Shown: positions 50,931 to 58,386 of the stretch, piece after piece
Position numbering within the stretch: position 1 is the stretch's first letter
Layout of the letters: every line of letters begins with the position of its first letter
Assembly (NCBI GenBank): GCA_900318395.1
Contig: ONKL01000005.1
Location: 16,779-80,778, forward strand
Direction: 5' to 3'
Source of the DNA: an uncultured Prevotella sp.
GTDB lineage: Bacteria > Bacteroidota > Bacteroidia > Bacteroidales > Bacteroidaceae
Length of the DNA stretch: 64,000 nucleotides
Notes under the pieces: model-generated
What the model saw: only the letters and a program-made list of their open reading frames with translations
Told to the model about the DNA's origin: nothing
The model's database searches: none
Translations under genes and position numbers: made by a program

Positions 50931-52044
50931 ATTGCATTTCAAGCAGCCGGCGGGGACTTCGCGGGGGGTGTATATGACCAGGAAGATCTGGTTGGTTACT
51001 CTGTCTGATGGAGAGCATCAGGGCGTGGGAGAATGCGCGCCACTGCCCGACCTGAGCTGTGACGCACTGCCCGACGAGACCTACGAAACCAAGCTCCATC
51101 ACTTCTGTCAGAACCTCTGTCAGACAGGCGAGCTCGATACCGACGCCCTGCGCGACTATCCCTCCATGCTCTTCGGCCTCGAAACAGCCCTCCTTTCCCT
51201 CTCAACTCTTCACTCTCCACTCTCAACTCTTCACTCTTCACTCTTAACTCTTCGCTCGGCTTTGCCGCTTCGCTCTGCGAAGAACTTCCCACTTCTCTTC
51301 GACACCCCCTTCAGTAGGGGCGAAGAAGGTATTCCCATCAACGGACTTGTGTGGATGGGCAGTCACGATGAGATGCTCCAGCGCCTCGAAGAGAAACTGG
51401 AAAAAGGCTTCCGTTGTGTGAAACTCAAGATCGGTGCCATCGACTTCGAACAAGAGCTTGACCTCATCCGTCGTATCCGCGACCGTTTCTCCTTCCATGA
51501 GGTAGAACTGCGCCTTGATGCCAATGGCGCGTTCCAATATGAAGAAGCCCTCTATAAACTGGAACTCCTCTCCCAGTATGCCATCCACAGCATCGAACAA
51601 CCTATCAAACAAGGTCAGTGGGCCTATATGGCGGAACTCTGTAGGGAGTCGCCTCTGCCCATTGCCCTCGATGAGGAACTTATTGGCGTGAACGACCCCG
51701 AGATGAAGGCTCACATGCTCCATATCATCAAACCTCGATACATCATCCTCAAACCCTCGTTGCATGGTGGTATGACAGGTTGTCGTGAGTGGATTGCTGC
51801 TGCTCGCGAACAGGGTATCGGCTCGTGGATCACCTCTGCCCTCGAGAGCAACATCGGTCTGAATGCCATCGCCCAGTTTGCCTCCTCTGTCTACGGCCCC
51901 CACATCTCCCTCCCCCAAGGCCTAGGCACCGGCCAACTCTTCACTGACAACATCCCCCTCCCCCTAACCATCCGCGGTGATAGTCTTTATTTAGATAATA
52001 AGAACATAAGAAACATAAGGCTGCGCACTGATCGAGGGAGATAA
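50896..52044 (+). CDS. menC: o-Succinylbenzoate synthase MenC with repeat-derived start and insert
   Basis: A 382-residue enolase-superfamily enzyme that dehydrates SHCHC to o-succinylbenzoate. It has HFKQPAGTSRGVY, GVGECAPLPDLS, VKLKIGAIDF (catalytic lysines), ELRLDANGAF, IEQPIKQGQW, IALDEELIG, ILKPSLHGGMTG and ITSALESNIGLNAIAQ. The first eleven residues (MSFCSYYLEKK) are encoded by a repeat unit that supplies the ATG; homologues have a native N terminus ending in the same LHFKQPAG. Residues about 103-130 come from a TTCACTC-type array and a GGCTTTGCCGC element. The tail LDNKNIRNIRLRTDRGR is also repeat-derived. Confidence 0.92.
   Translation: MSFCSYYLEKKELHFKQPAGTSRGVYMTRKIWLVTLSDGEHQGVGECAPLPDLSCDALPDETYETKLHHFCQNLCQTGELDTDALRDYPSMLFGLETALLSLSTLHSPLSTLHSSLLTLRSALPLRSAKNFPLLFDTPFSRGEEGIPINGLVWMGSHDEMLQRLEEKLEKGFRCVKLKIGAIDFEQELDLIRRIRDRFSFHEVELRLDANGAFQYEEALYKLELLSQYAIHSIEQPIKQGQWAYMAELCRESPLPIALDEELIGVNDPEMKAHMLHIIKPRYIILKPSLHGGMTGCREWIAAAREQGIGSWITSALESNIGLNAIAQFASSVYGPHISLPQGLGTGQLFTDNIPLPLTIRGDSLYLDNKNIRNIRLRTDRGR
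51202..51282. repeat. Heptanucleotide array (TTCACTC type) plus GGCTTTGCCGC element inside menC
   Basis: Eight 7-bp units (TCAACTC, TTCACTC, TCCACTC, TTAACTC, TTCGCTC) occupy 51202-51257. GGCTTTGCCGCTTCGCTCTG follows, the same GC-rich hairpin module found in the intergenic elements. Reading in the menC frame gives LSTLHS repeats without a stop. Confidence 0.9.
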
Positions 52045-52118
52045 AAAATTTATGTTCTTCTGTTCTTTTTATCTAAAAATTAATTTATGTTCTTTTGTTC
52101 TTATTATCTAAAAAATAA
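51988..52118. repeat. Hairpin element between menC and menE
   Basis: Forward half-site TTTAGATAATAAGAACATAA, then GGCTGCGCACTGATCGAGGG, then two reverse half-sites (TTATGTTCTTCTGTTCTTTT and TTATGTTCTTTTGTTCTTAT). Forward and reverse arms are complementary over about 28 nt. It encodes the last 19 residues of MenC. Confidence 0.88.
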
Positions 52119-52120
52119 TT

Positions 52121-53275
52121 ATGTCTTTAGAAGAATTTTTATCCGAATGGAATAACGATAGTCCTTTTATCGAGGTGAAGACCAGTGGGAGTACTGGTGA
52201 ACCAAAAAGGATGCTGGTCGAGAAGCGACGCATGCTCGCTTCCGCCCGTATCACCTGCGACTTCCTCGGCCTGCGCCCCGGTGACACAGCCCTACTCTGT
52301 ATGTCACTCGACTATATCGCTGGCAAGATGATGGTCGTGCGCGCCCTCGAGCGTCACCTGACCCTCACCACCATCCCCCCCACCGGTCACCCCCTCTCCA
52401 CCCCCGCCCTCCGTTCCGCCTCCCTCCTTCCACATTCCACATTCCTCCTTCCACATTCCACATTCCACCTTCCACCTTCCACCTTCCACCTTCCACCTTC
52501 CACCTTCCACCTTCCACCTTCCACCTTCCACATTCCACCTTCCACATTCCACATTCCACATTCCACATTCCACATTCCACACTTCCTCGCCCTCGTCCCT
52601 CTCCAAGTCTACAACACCCTCCAGGTACCAGAGGAGCGCGAGCGCCTGATGCAAGTCGAGCACCTCATCATTGGGGGCGGAGCCATCGACGAGGCGATGG
52701 AAGCAGAACTCCGACAGTTCCCGAATGCTGTCTGGAGCACCTATGGCATGACGGAGACCCTCTCGCATATCGCCCTCCGTCGCATCAGTGGTCCAGAGGC
52801 CTCTGAGTGGTACACACCCTTCCCCTCTGTCCATCTGTCCCTCTCCGACGAAGGTTGTCTGATCATCGATGCCCCCGAGGTCTGTGCCGAAACCCTCATC
52901 ACCAACGACATCGCCGAATTGTCTCCCCTCGGGGAGGGTAGGGGCGTGGTCTTCCGCATCCTCGGGCGAAAGGATAATGTGATCTGTTCCGGTGGACTGA
53001 AGATACAGGCGGAGGAACTCGAACGCCAGTTGCGTCCCCACATGCGCGTACCTTTTATAATTAGTAAGCGTCCAGATGAGAAGTTTGGTGAGATCGTGGT
53101 GCTCGTCACTGAGGGTTCTCCCACGGAAGCCCGCACCATCAGCGAGCGTATCCTCCCCAAGTTCCACCAGCCCAAGGAATACGTCCACCTCGACCACATC
53201 CCCCTCACCGAAACCTCCAAGCCCGCCCGCCAGAAAGTCCTTTCTTTTTTAGATAATAAGAACATAAGAACATAA
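52121..53275 (+). CDS. menE: o-Succinylbenzoate-CoA ligase MenE with repeat-derived insert
   Basis: A 384-residue short-form MenE of the ANL family, which activates o-succinylbenzoate with ATP and CoA. The P-loop is KTSGSTGEPKRMLV, followed by STYGMTETLSHIALR, ILGRKDNVICSGGLKIQAEELE, and the C-terminal lysine in IPLTETSKPARQKVL. The short N terminus is normal for this phylum. Residues about 103-153 (PPSTFHL and HSTFHIP cycles) are encoded by 22 heptanucleotide units, in the loop between TTIPPTGHPL and LALVPLQVYN. The tail FLDNKNIRT is repeat-derived. The frame is intact throughout. Confidence 0.93.
   Translation: MSLEEFLSEWNNDSPFIEVKTSGSTGEPKRMLVEKRRMLASARITCDFLGLRPGDTALLCMSLDYIAGKMMVVRALERHLTLTTIPPTGHPLSTPALRSASLLPHSTFLLPHSTFHLPPSTFHLPPSTFHLPPSTFHIPPSTFHIPHSTFHIPHFLALVPLQVYNTLQVPEERERLMQVEHLIIGGGAIDEAMEAELRQFPNAVWSTYGMTETLSHIALRRISGPEASEWYTPFPSVHLSLSDEGCLIIDAPEVCAETLITNDIAELSPLGEGRGVVFRILGRKDNVICSGGLKIQAEELERQLRPHMRVPFIISKRPDEKFGEIVVLVTEGSPTEARTISERILPKFHQPKEYVHLDHIPLTETSKPARQKVLSFLDNKNIRT
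52426..52579. repeat. 22-unit heptanucleotide array inside menE
   Basis: Twenty-two contiguous 7-bp units of CCTTCCA, CATTCCA and one CATTCCT. It is the longest uninterrupted array of this type in the window. Its length of 154 bp is not a multiple of three, so the flanking reading frame must have been set when it arose. Confidence 0.96.
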
Positions 53276-53448
53276 AGGCTGCGCATGGTTTTTTAGATAA
53301 TAAGAACATAAGAGACATAAGGCTGCGCACTCAGGGGAAGATTAAAAATATGTTCTTATGTTCTTATTATCTAAATAAATTTTTATGTTCTTCTGTTCTT
53401 ATTATCTAAAAAAATAATTCTGTTCTTTTGTTCTTATTATCTAAAAAT
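53248..53448. repeat. Hairpin elements after menE
   Basis: Two forward half-sites (near 53248 and 53291, each followed by GGCTGCGCA) face three reverse half-sites (near 53347, 53381 and 53418). This is the end of the men operon. The terminator at 53450 follows directly. Confidence 0.87.
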
Positions 53449-53449
53449 G

Positions 53450-53481
53450 AGATAGGGCTACCCTCGCGGGCAACCCTATCT
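53450..53481. terminator. Hairpin terminator between men operon and aroB
   Basis: AGATAGGG (53450-53457) pairs with CCCTATCT (53474-53481), with an inner CCC-TCGC-GGG stem. A second small hairpin, GCCTAC/GTAGGC, lies at 53506-53528. Both sit between the convergent menE and aroB genes. Confidence 0.7.
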
Positions 53482-53541
53482 GCGATTAGTTAGTAATATG
53501 ATTAGGCCTACTAAGTTGATTGGTAGGCTCTTCGAGGGCGA

Positions 53542-54834
53542 CTATGACTCCCTGTAGAAGTCGAGCGCCTCGTATATCTCATCCTTCGTCGCCGTCTGGT
53601 TGATGCGGATATCACCGATACCACCCAACAGCGTGAAGTTGATCATCCCTGCCACGTTTTTCTTGTCGTGCGTCATCAGTTCCATCAGCTGCGGGTAGTC
53701 ATCACAAGTGATCGACATCTTCCCGTAGTGCTCATGGATAAAGTTGACCGTCTGGTGCATCTTGTCAGAGGGGAACCCCGTCTTGATGCAACTCAGGTAA
53801 AGCTCGCACACCAGTCCGTAGGCCACAGCATAGCCATGGAGGATCGGCTGATGCTTCAGGGCAAAACTCTCAAAGGCATGCCCTGCCGTGTGTCCGAGGT
53901 TCAGCGCCTTACGGATACCCTGTTCTGTAGGGTCTTCCGTCACAATGCGCTGCTTCACGGCAACACTCTTTTCCACCATCCGTTGCAGTTCCATCCACCA
54001 GGAGTTTTCACTATTCCCTATTCGTTCTTCACTATTCACTATTCGCTCTTCACTATTCCCTATTCGTTCTTCACTATTCCCTATTCGCTCTTCACTATTC
54101 CCTATTCGTTCTTCACTATTCCCTATTCGTTCTTCACTATTCCCTATTCGTTCTTCACTATTCACTATTCGTTCTTCACTATTCACTATTCGTTCTTCAC
54201 TATTCACTATTCGTTCTTCACTATTCCCTATTCGTTCTTCACTGTTTCGCTCGAAATCGAACGAAACTAACTCCCCCCAATGGCTCTCACTGTCGATCAG
54301 CCCGTGTTTCAGCATCTCCGCGTAGCCCGACAAGATATTCTCTGCATCGAGTGTCTTCAGGAACTGAGTGTCGAGGATCACGGTCGCAGCATTGTTAAAC
54401 ACGCCGATCTCGTTCTTCAGTCCTCTGAAGTTGATACCCGTCTTCCCGCCCACACTGGCATCGACCATCGAGAGGAGGGTAGTGGGTATGTTGATGTAGT
54501 TGATGCCTCTTTTAAAGGTCGAGGCGGCAAAGCCTCCCAGGTCGGTCACCATCCCTCCTCCCAGGTTGATGAGCAAGGAGTGGCGGGTGGCCCCACCTTC
54601 GCCAAGTGCCTCCCACACGTGTGAGAGCGAGTCGAGTGTCTTGTGGGTGTCAGTGGCACCGATGGTGATGATCTGCGCCCCTTTCAGACAACCGAACCCC
54701 TCAACTACAGGCAGACAGAGTGCCTTCGTCGTCTCATCGGTGAGGATGAACAACCGGTCCTTCTCACAGTCAGCGACCGCTGCTGTAAGCACCTCTTCGA
54801 GGTTTTGCGACATCACAACTTTCTGTGGGTTCAT
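53542..54834 (-). CDS. aroB: 3-dehydroquinate synthase AroB with 11-fold heptapeptide insert
   Basis: A 430-residue dehydroquinate synthase of the shikimate pathway. It has LLINLGGGMVTDLGGFAASTFKRGI, IPTTLLSMVDASVGGKTGIN, KNEIGVF, GYAEMLKHGLI, RKALNLGHTAGHAFE and HGYAVAYGL (metal-binding His). Normal bacterial AroB has about 350 residues. The excess is residues about 198-276, eleven copies of NSEERI(G/V) plus a partial copy, placed between WGELVSF and WWMELQRMVEKSVAVK. The repeat is hydrophilic and probably helical, sitting on a surface loop. The product feeds chorismate to MenF across the terminator. Confidence 0.94.
   Translation of the reverse strand: MNPQKVVMSQNLEEVLTAAVADCEKDRLFILTDETTKALCLPVVEGFGCLKGAQIITIGATDTHKTLDSLSHVWEALGEGGATRHSLLINLGGGMVTDLGGFAASTFKRGINYINIPTTLLSMVDASVGGKTGINFRGLKNEIGVFNNAATVILDTQFLKTLDAENILSGYAEMLKHGLIDSESHWGELVSFDFERNSEERIGNSEERIVNSEERIVNSEERIVNSEERIGNSEERIGNSEERIGNSEERIGNSEERIGNSEERIVNSEERIGNSENSWWMELQRMVEKSVAVKQRIVTEDPTEQGIRKALNLGHTAGHAFESFALKHQPILHGYAVAYGLVCELYLSCIKTGFPSDKMHQTVNFIHEHYGKMSITCDDYPQLMELMTHDKKNVAGMINFTLLGGIGDIRINQTATKDEIYEALDFYRES
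54007..54244. repeat. 21-bp tandem repeat inside aroB (three heptanucleotides per unit)
   Basis: Eleven copies of a 21-bp unit built from TTCACTA, TTCCCTA (or TTCACTA) and TTCGTTC (or TTCGCTC). The 21-bp period keeps the aroB frame. The opposite strand frame used by aroB avoids the TAG present in another frame of the unit. Confidence 0.97.
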
Positions 54835-54985
54835 GTGAATGGTCTTGGCTTGTTGGTTTAAAAATCCGGCTGCAAAGGTAATACTATTTTTTCAAAAAAA
54901 AAGAAAAATCCCGAAAAAATGATGCCATTCTTTTAAACTTTCTCCCGCTTGGGGGGTCTAATCAGGTAAAACTAGCATTTTTAGA

Positions 54986-57900
54986 ATGAAAAAAGCAATA
55001 CTCTTAATAGCCGTTCTTGCTGTGTCGATGACGGCTTTTGCACAACGGACTGTTTCAGGAAAGGTTGTAGAACAAGATACTCAGGAAGCCGTGATACAGG
55101 CGACAGCGGCACTGCTCTCAGGCGAGAAGGTAGTGGCCAACGCTGTGACCAACACCAATGGCGGCTTCACCATCCACGCCCCTCGTGAGGGCAGTTATAC
55201 CCTCAAGATTACGTATGTGGGATTCAAACCCTATTCGAAGACGATCACCCTCAAGGATGGAAAGGACTATCGTGCCGGCACCATCTCTCTCGAGCCCGAT
55301 GCCATCATGCTGAAGGGCGCCACCGTCACAGCTCATGCCTCGAAGGTCACGCTCAAGGCTGATACCTTTGTCTATAACGCGAGCGCGTATCGTACGCCCG
55401 AGGGATCGGTGGTCGAGGAACTGGTCAAGCGTCTCCCCGGTGCTGAGGTCAGCGAGGATGGAACGATCAAGATCAATGGTAAGGAGGTCAAGAAAATCCT
55501 CGTCGATGGTAAGGAGTTTATGACCGGTGATACGAAGACAGCCCTCCAGAACCTGCCCACGAACATCATCGAGCGCATCCGTTCCTACGACCAGCAGAGT
55601 GATCTGGCCCGTGTCTCGGGTATCCAGGATGGTGAGGAGGAGACAGTGCTCGACTTCGGCATTAAGAAAGGTATGAACCACGGCTTCATGCTCAACCTCG
55701 ACCTGGCTGCGGGTACCCAGCATCGTTATGCTGGTCGTGGCATGGGGGCTGTGATGAAGGACAATATGAAGGTGATGTTCTTCACGCGCGCCAACAATGT
55801 CAACGACATGGGCTTCCCGGGTGGAGGTGGTGGTGGCCGTTGGGGCGGTCAGCGCCAGGGCCTCAATGCCAGCAAGATGGTTGGTGTCAATGTCAACTAT
55901 GAGAAGAAAGACCGTCTGAAGCTTGATGGTAGTGTGCGCTGGAACCACGGTGATGGCGACCAACTCTCTCGGGTGTCGAGCCAGTCTATCTTCGGCTCCT
56001 CGGTGACCACCTTTGGCAACAGCCTCACGCAGAACTACACGCGCTCCAACAACTGGAATGCCCAGATGCGCGTGGAGTGGATGCCCGACACGATGACCAA
56101 TATCCTCTTCCGACCCACCCTGCGCTTCAATACGAACGATGGACTCACAAGGGGCGAGGAGGCGACCTTCGACGAAGATCCCTATCAGTATGTCTCTAAA
56201 CCCCTCGATGAACTGGAAAAGCTCGTATCCCGGGGCATTGTCAAGAACTCCCGTTCACAGGATAATGTGTCTTACAGCGATTCGAAGAATGTGGGCGGTA
56301 TGCTGCAGTTCAACCGCAAACTCAGTACCACTGGTCGTAACCTGACCTTCCAAATCAATGGAAACTGGAGCGATGGTGCCAGTCAGAGTATCGCCGATAG
56401 CTATCTGCGTTATTACCAGTTGCTTACTGACTCTTCGCAGATTATCAAGCGTTATAGTGAAACCCCCACGAAGAACTGGGGCTACCGCCTTCGTGCGACC
56501 TACAGCGAACCCATCTTCCGCCAGGTCTACCTCCAGTTCAGCTATCAGTATGAGTACAAGCACAACAAGAGCGACCGCTCCACCTACGACTTCAGCCCCC
56601 TCTCGCATTCCACATTCAACATTCCACCTTCCACATTCAACATTCCTCCTTCCACATTCAACATTCCACCTTCCACATTCAACATTCCACCTTCCACATT
56701 CAACATTCCACCTTCCACAAATTGGACTCCCGATTTCCGCTCCTGGGACACCTACCTCCAGCCTTACCGCCCCATCGACCCCTATCTCGATCAGGATCTG
56801 AGCCGATACTCCGAATACAAAAACTATATCCATACAGCCGAGGTCATGCTGCGCGTCGTGCGGAAGACGTTCAACTTCAATGCCGGTGTGCGCTTCGTGC
56901 CTCAGAAGTCCCACTTCACCCAGGACTACCAGGGTCTTCATACCGACACCACGCGTACCGTGTCGAACCTCGCCCCGACCATCGACTTCCGATGGAAGCG
57001 CAGTGAGGTCAGCCAGATGCGTGTGCAGTATAATGCTTGGACCAACCAACCCTCGATGAGCGACCTGCTCGACATCACCGACAACAGCGACCCGATGAAC
57101 ATCCGTAAGGGTAACCCGGGTCTGAAGCCCTCGTTCACTCAGAACCTCCGCTTCTTCTACAACAACTACACACAGCGCTATCAGCGCTCCATTGCGACGT
57201 GGCTGGGCTTCAACACCACAAGCAATGCCATCAGCAACAAGGTGTCGCTCGATGAAGTGACAGGTGTGCGTACCACGCGGCCTGAGAACATCAATGGCAA
57301 CTGGGGCGGCTGGGCAGGACTCGTCTTTAACACTGCTGTCGACACGGCTGGTTACTTCAACATCAACACGATGACCAACCTGAACTACCAGCACATGGTC
57401 GGTTTCGTCAGCCTCAATGCGTTGTCTGACTCGGAGAAGAGTGTCACGAATTCCGTGACCATCAACCAGCGCCTGGCTGCCAGCTATCGCAACGACTGGT
57501 TCGAGTTCGAACTCAACGGCTCGTTGGCCTACACTCATTCGCGCAACGACCTGCAGACGCAGAACAACCTCGACACGTGGCAGTTCACCTATGGTGCGAT
57601 GCTGGGTATCACGGCGCCATGGGGCACGGCTCTCACCACGAACATCAACATGCAGAGCCGGCGAGGCTATAACGACTCAGCGATGAATACCAACGAGCTC
57701 ATCTGGAATGCGCAGATCTCGCAGAGTTTCCTCAAGGGCAAGCCGCTCACTGTCTCTTTGCAGCTCTATGATATCCTCCAGCAGCAGTCCACTCTCATCA
57801 GCTCAGTCAGCTCGATGGGCCGCACGGATTCTGAGTACAACTCCATCACGAGCTACGGCATGCTCCATGTCATCTACCGTCTGAATCTCTTCGGTGGCAA

Positions 57901-58000
57901 ACACGCCCCCCAAGGTCCCGGCGGCCCTCAGGGCGGCCCCGGTTTCGGTGGTCCCCGCAACAACCGCAACAACCCCTATTCCCGCCCCCGCCGCTTCTAG
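54986..58000 (+). CDS. Outer-membrane beta-barrel protein with carboxypeptidase-like N domain
   Basis: A 1004-residue TonB-receptor-like barrel. A signal peptide (MKKAILLIAVLAVSMTAFAQ) is followed by a CarboxypepD_reg-like domain (RTVSGKVVEQDTQEAVIQATAALL, then YTLKITYVGFKPYSK). A plug-like segment follows (GSVVEELVKRLPGAEVSEDGTIKINGKEVKKILVDGKEF), then a long barrel, and a Gly/Pro/Asn-rich C terminus (APQGPGGPQGGPGFGG). It lacks a strong TonB box. Residues about 541-577 are five copies of STFNIPP from a heptanucleotide array, placed in what should be an extracellular loop. The C-terminal barrel strand is followed by a tail, unlike most receptors. The ligand is unknown. Confidence 0.88.
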   Translation: MKKAILLIAVLAVSMTAFAQRTVSGKVVEQDTQEAVIQATAALLSGEKVVANAVTNTNGGFTIHAPREGSYTLKITYVGFKPYSKTITLKDGKDYRAGTISLEPDAIMLKGATVTAHASKVTLKADTFVYNASAYRTPEGSVVEELVKRLPGAEVSEDGTIKINGKEVKKILVDGKEFMTGDTKTALQNLPTNIIERIRSYDQQSDLARVSGIQDGEEETVLDFGIKKGMNHGFMLNLDLAAGTQHRYAGRGMGAVMKDNMKVMFFTRANNVNDMGFPGGGGGGRWGGQRQGLNASKMVGVNVNYEKKDRLKLDGSVRWNHGDGDQLSRVSSQSIFGSSVTTFGNSLTQNYTRSNNWNAQMRVEWMPDTMTNILFRPTLRFNTNDGLTRGEEATFDEDPYQYVSKPLDELEKLVSRGIVKNSRSQDNVSYSDSKNVGGMLQFNRKLSTTGRNLTFQINGNWSDGASQSIADSYLRYYQLLTDSSQIIKRYSETPTKNWGYRLRATYSEPIFRQVYLQFSYQYEYKHNKSDRSTYDFSPLSHSTFNIPPSTFNIPPSTFNIPPSTFNIPPSTFNIPPSTNWTPDFRSWDTYLQPYRPIDPYLDQDLSRYSEYKNYIHTAEVMLRVVRKTFNFNAGVRFVPQKSHFTQDYQGLHTDTTRTVSNLAPTIDFRWKRSEVSQMRVQYNAWTNQPSMSDLLDITDNSDPMNIRKGNPGLKPSFTQNLRFFYNNYTQRYQRSIATWLGFNTTSNAISNKVSLDEVTGVRTTRPENINGNWGGWAGLVFNTAVDTAGYFNINTMTNLNYQHMVGFVSLNALSDSEKSVTNSVTINQRLAASYRNDWFEFELNGSLAYTHSRNDLQTQNNLDTWQFTYGAMLGITAPWGTALTTNINMQSRRGYNDSAMNTNELIWNAQISQSFLKGKPLTVSLQLYDILQQQSTLISSVSSMGRTDSEYNSITSYGMLHVIYRLNLFGGKHAPQGPGGPQGGPGFGGPRNNRNNPYSRPRRF
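56606..56717. repeat. Heptanucleotide array inside barrel gene, 16 units
   Basis: Sixteen 7-bp units (CATTCCA, CATTCAA, CCTTCCA, CATTCCT) arranged mostly as a 21-bp higher-order repeat, encoding STFNIPP five times. Confidence 0.95.
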
Positions 58001-58004
58001 TTTT

Positions 58005-58350
58005 TTTTCTTAGATAATAAGCGCTCGGCTTTGCCGCTTTCACAAAGCGTAGCGACTGAAAGAACATAAGGAACATAATTATTTTTTTAGATAATAAGAA
58101 CATAAGAAACATATTTTTTATCTCCCACAAAGTGCGCAGCCTTATGTCCCTTATGTTCTTATTATCTAAAATCTCATTCTCAGCCCTTATGTCTCTTATG
58201 TTCTTTCAGTCGCTACGCTTTGTGAAAGCGGCAAAGCCGAGCGCTTATTATCTAAAATCTCATTCTCAGCCCTTATGTCCCTTATGTTCTTTTTATCTAA
58301 AAATCTCATTCGCAGCCTTATGTCTCTTATGTCTCTTTTTATCTAAAAAT
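58005..58350. repeat. Cluster of hairpin elements with a perfect 61-bp inverted repeat
   Basis: This 386-bp gap holds no gene. The 61 bp at 58010-58070 (TTAGATAATAAGCGCTCGGC to GAACATAAG) recurs as an exact reverse complement at 58195-58255. Between and after them lie further half-sites with TGCGCAGCCTTATGTCCCTT and CTCATTCTCAGCCCTTATGT units. The modules AAGCGGCAAAGCCGAGCGCT and CAGTCGCTACGCTTTGTGAA also occur at 59655 and 60750. Confidence 0.93.
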
Positions 58351-58386
58351 TTCTATATTTGCCTTTAACAATCTAATTCTGTTAAT

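Noticed and set aside
52304-53197. Long minus-strand frame through menE with WNVECG repeats
   Set aside because: It is the reverse reading of the stop-free heptanucleotide array; menE itself has clear domain motifs on the plus strand.
53668-54325. Plus-strand frames through the aroB repeat (FTIPYSF cycles)
   Set aside because: They exist only because the 21-bp repeat lacks stops on that strand; aroB motifs are on the minus strand.
54986-58000. Calling the barrel a SusC-type receptor
   Set aside because: No SusD partner follows, the TonB box is unclear and the C-terminal tail is Gly/Pro-rich, so only a general TonB-receptor-like barrel is supported.
58132-58368. 78-codon plus-strand frame before the recombinase
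   Set aside because: It is fully encoded by the hairpin elements, has no family motif and no ribosome site.
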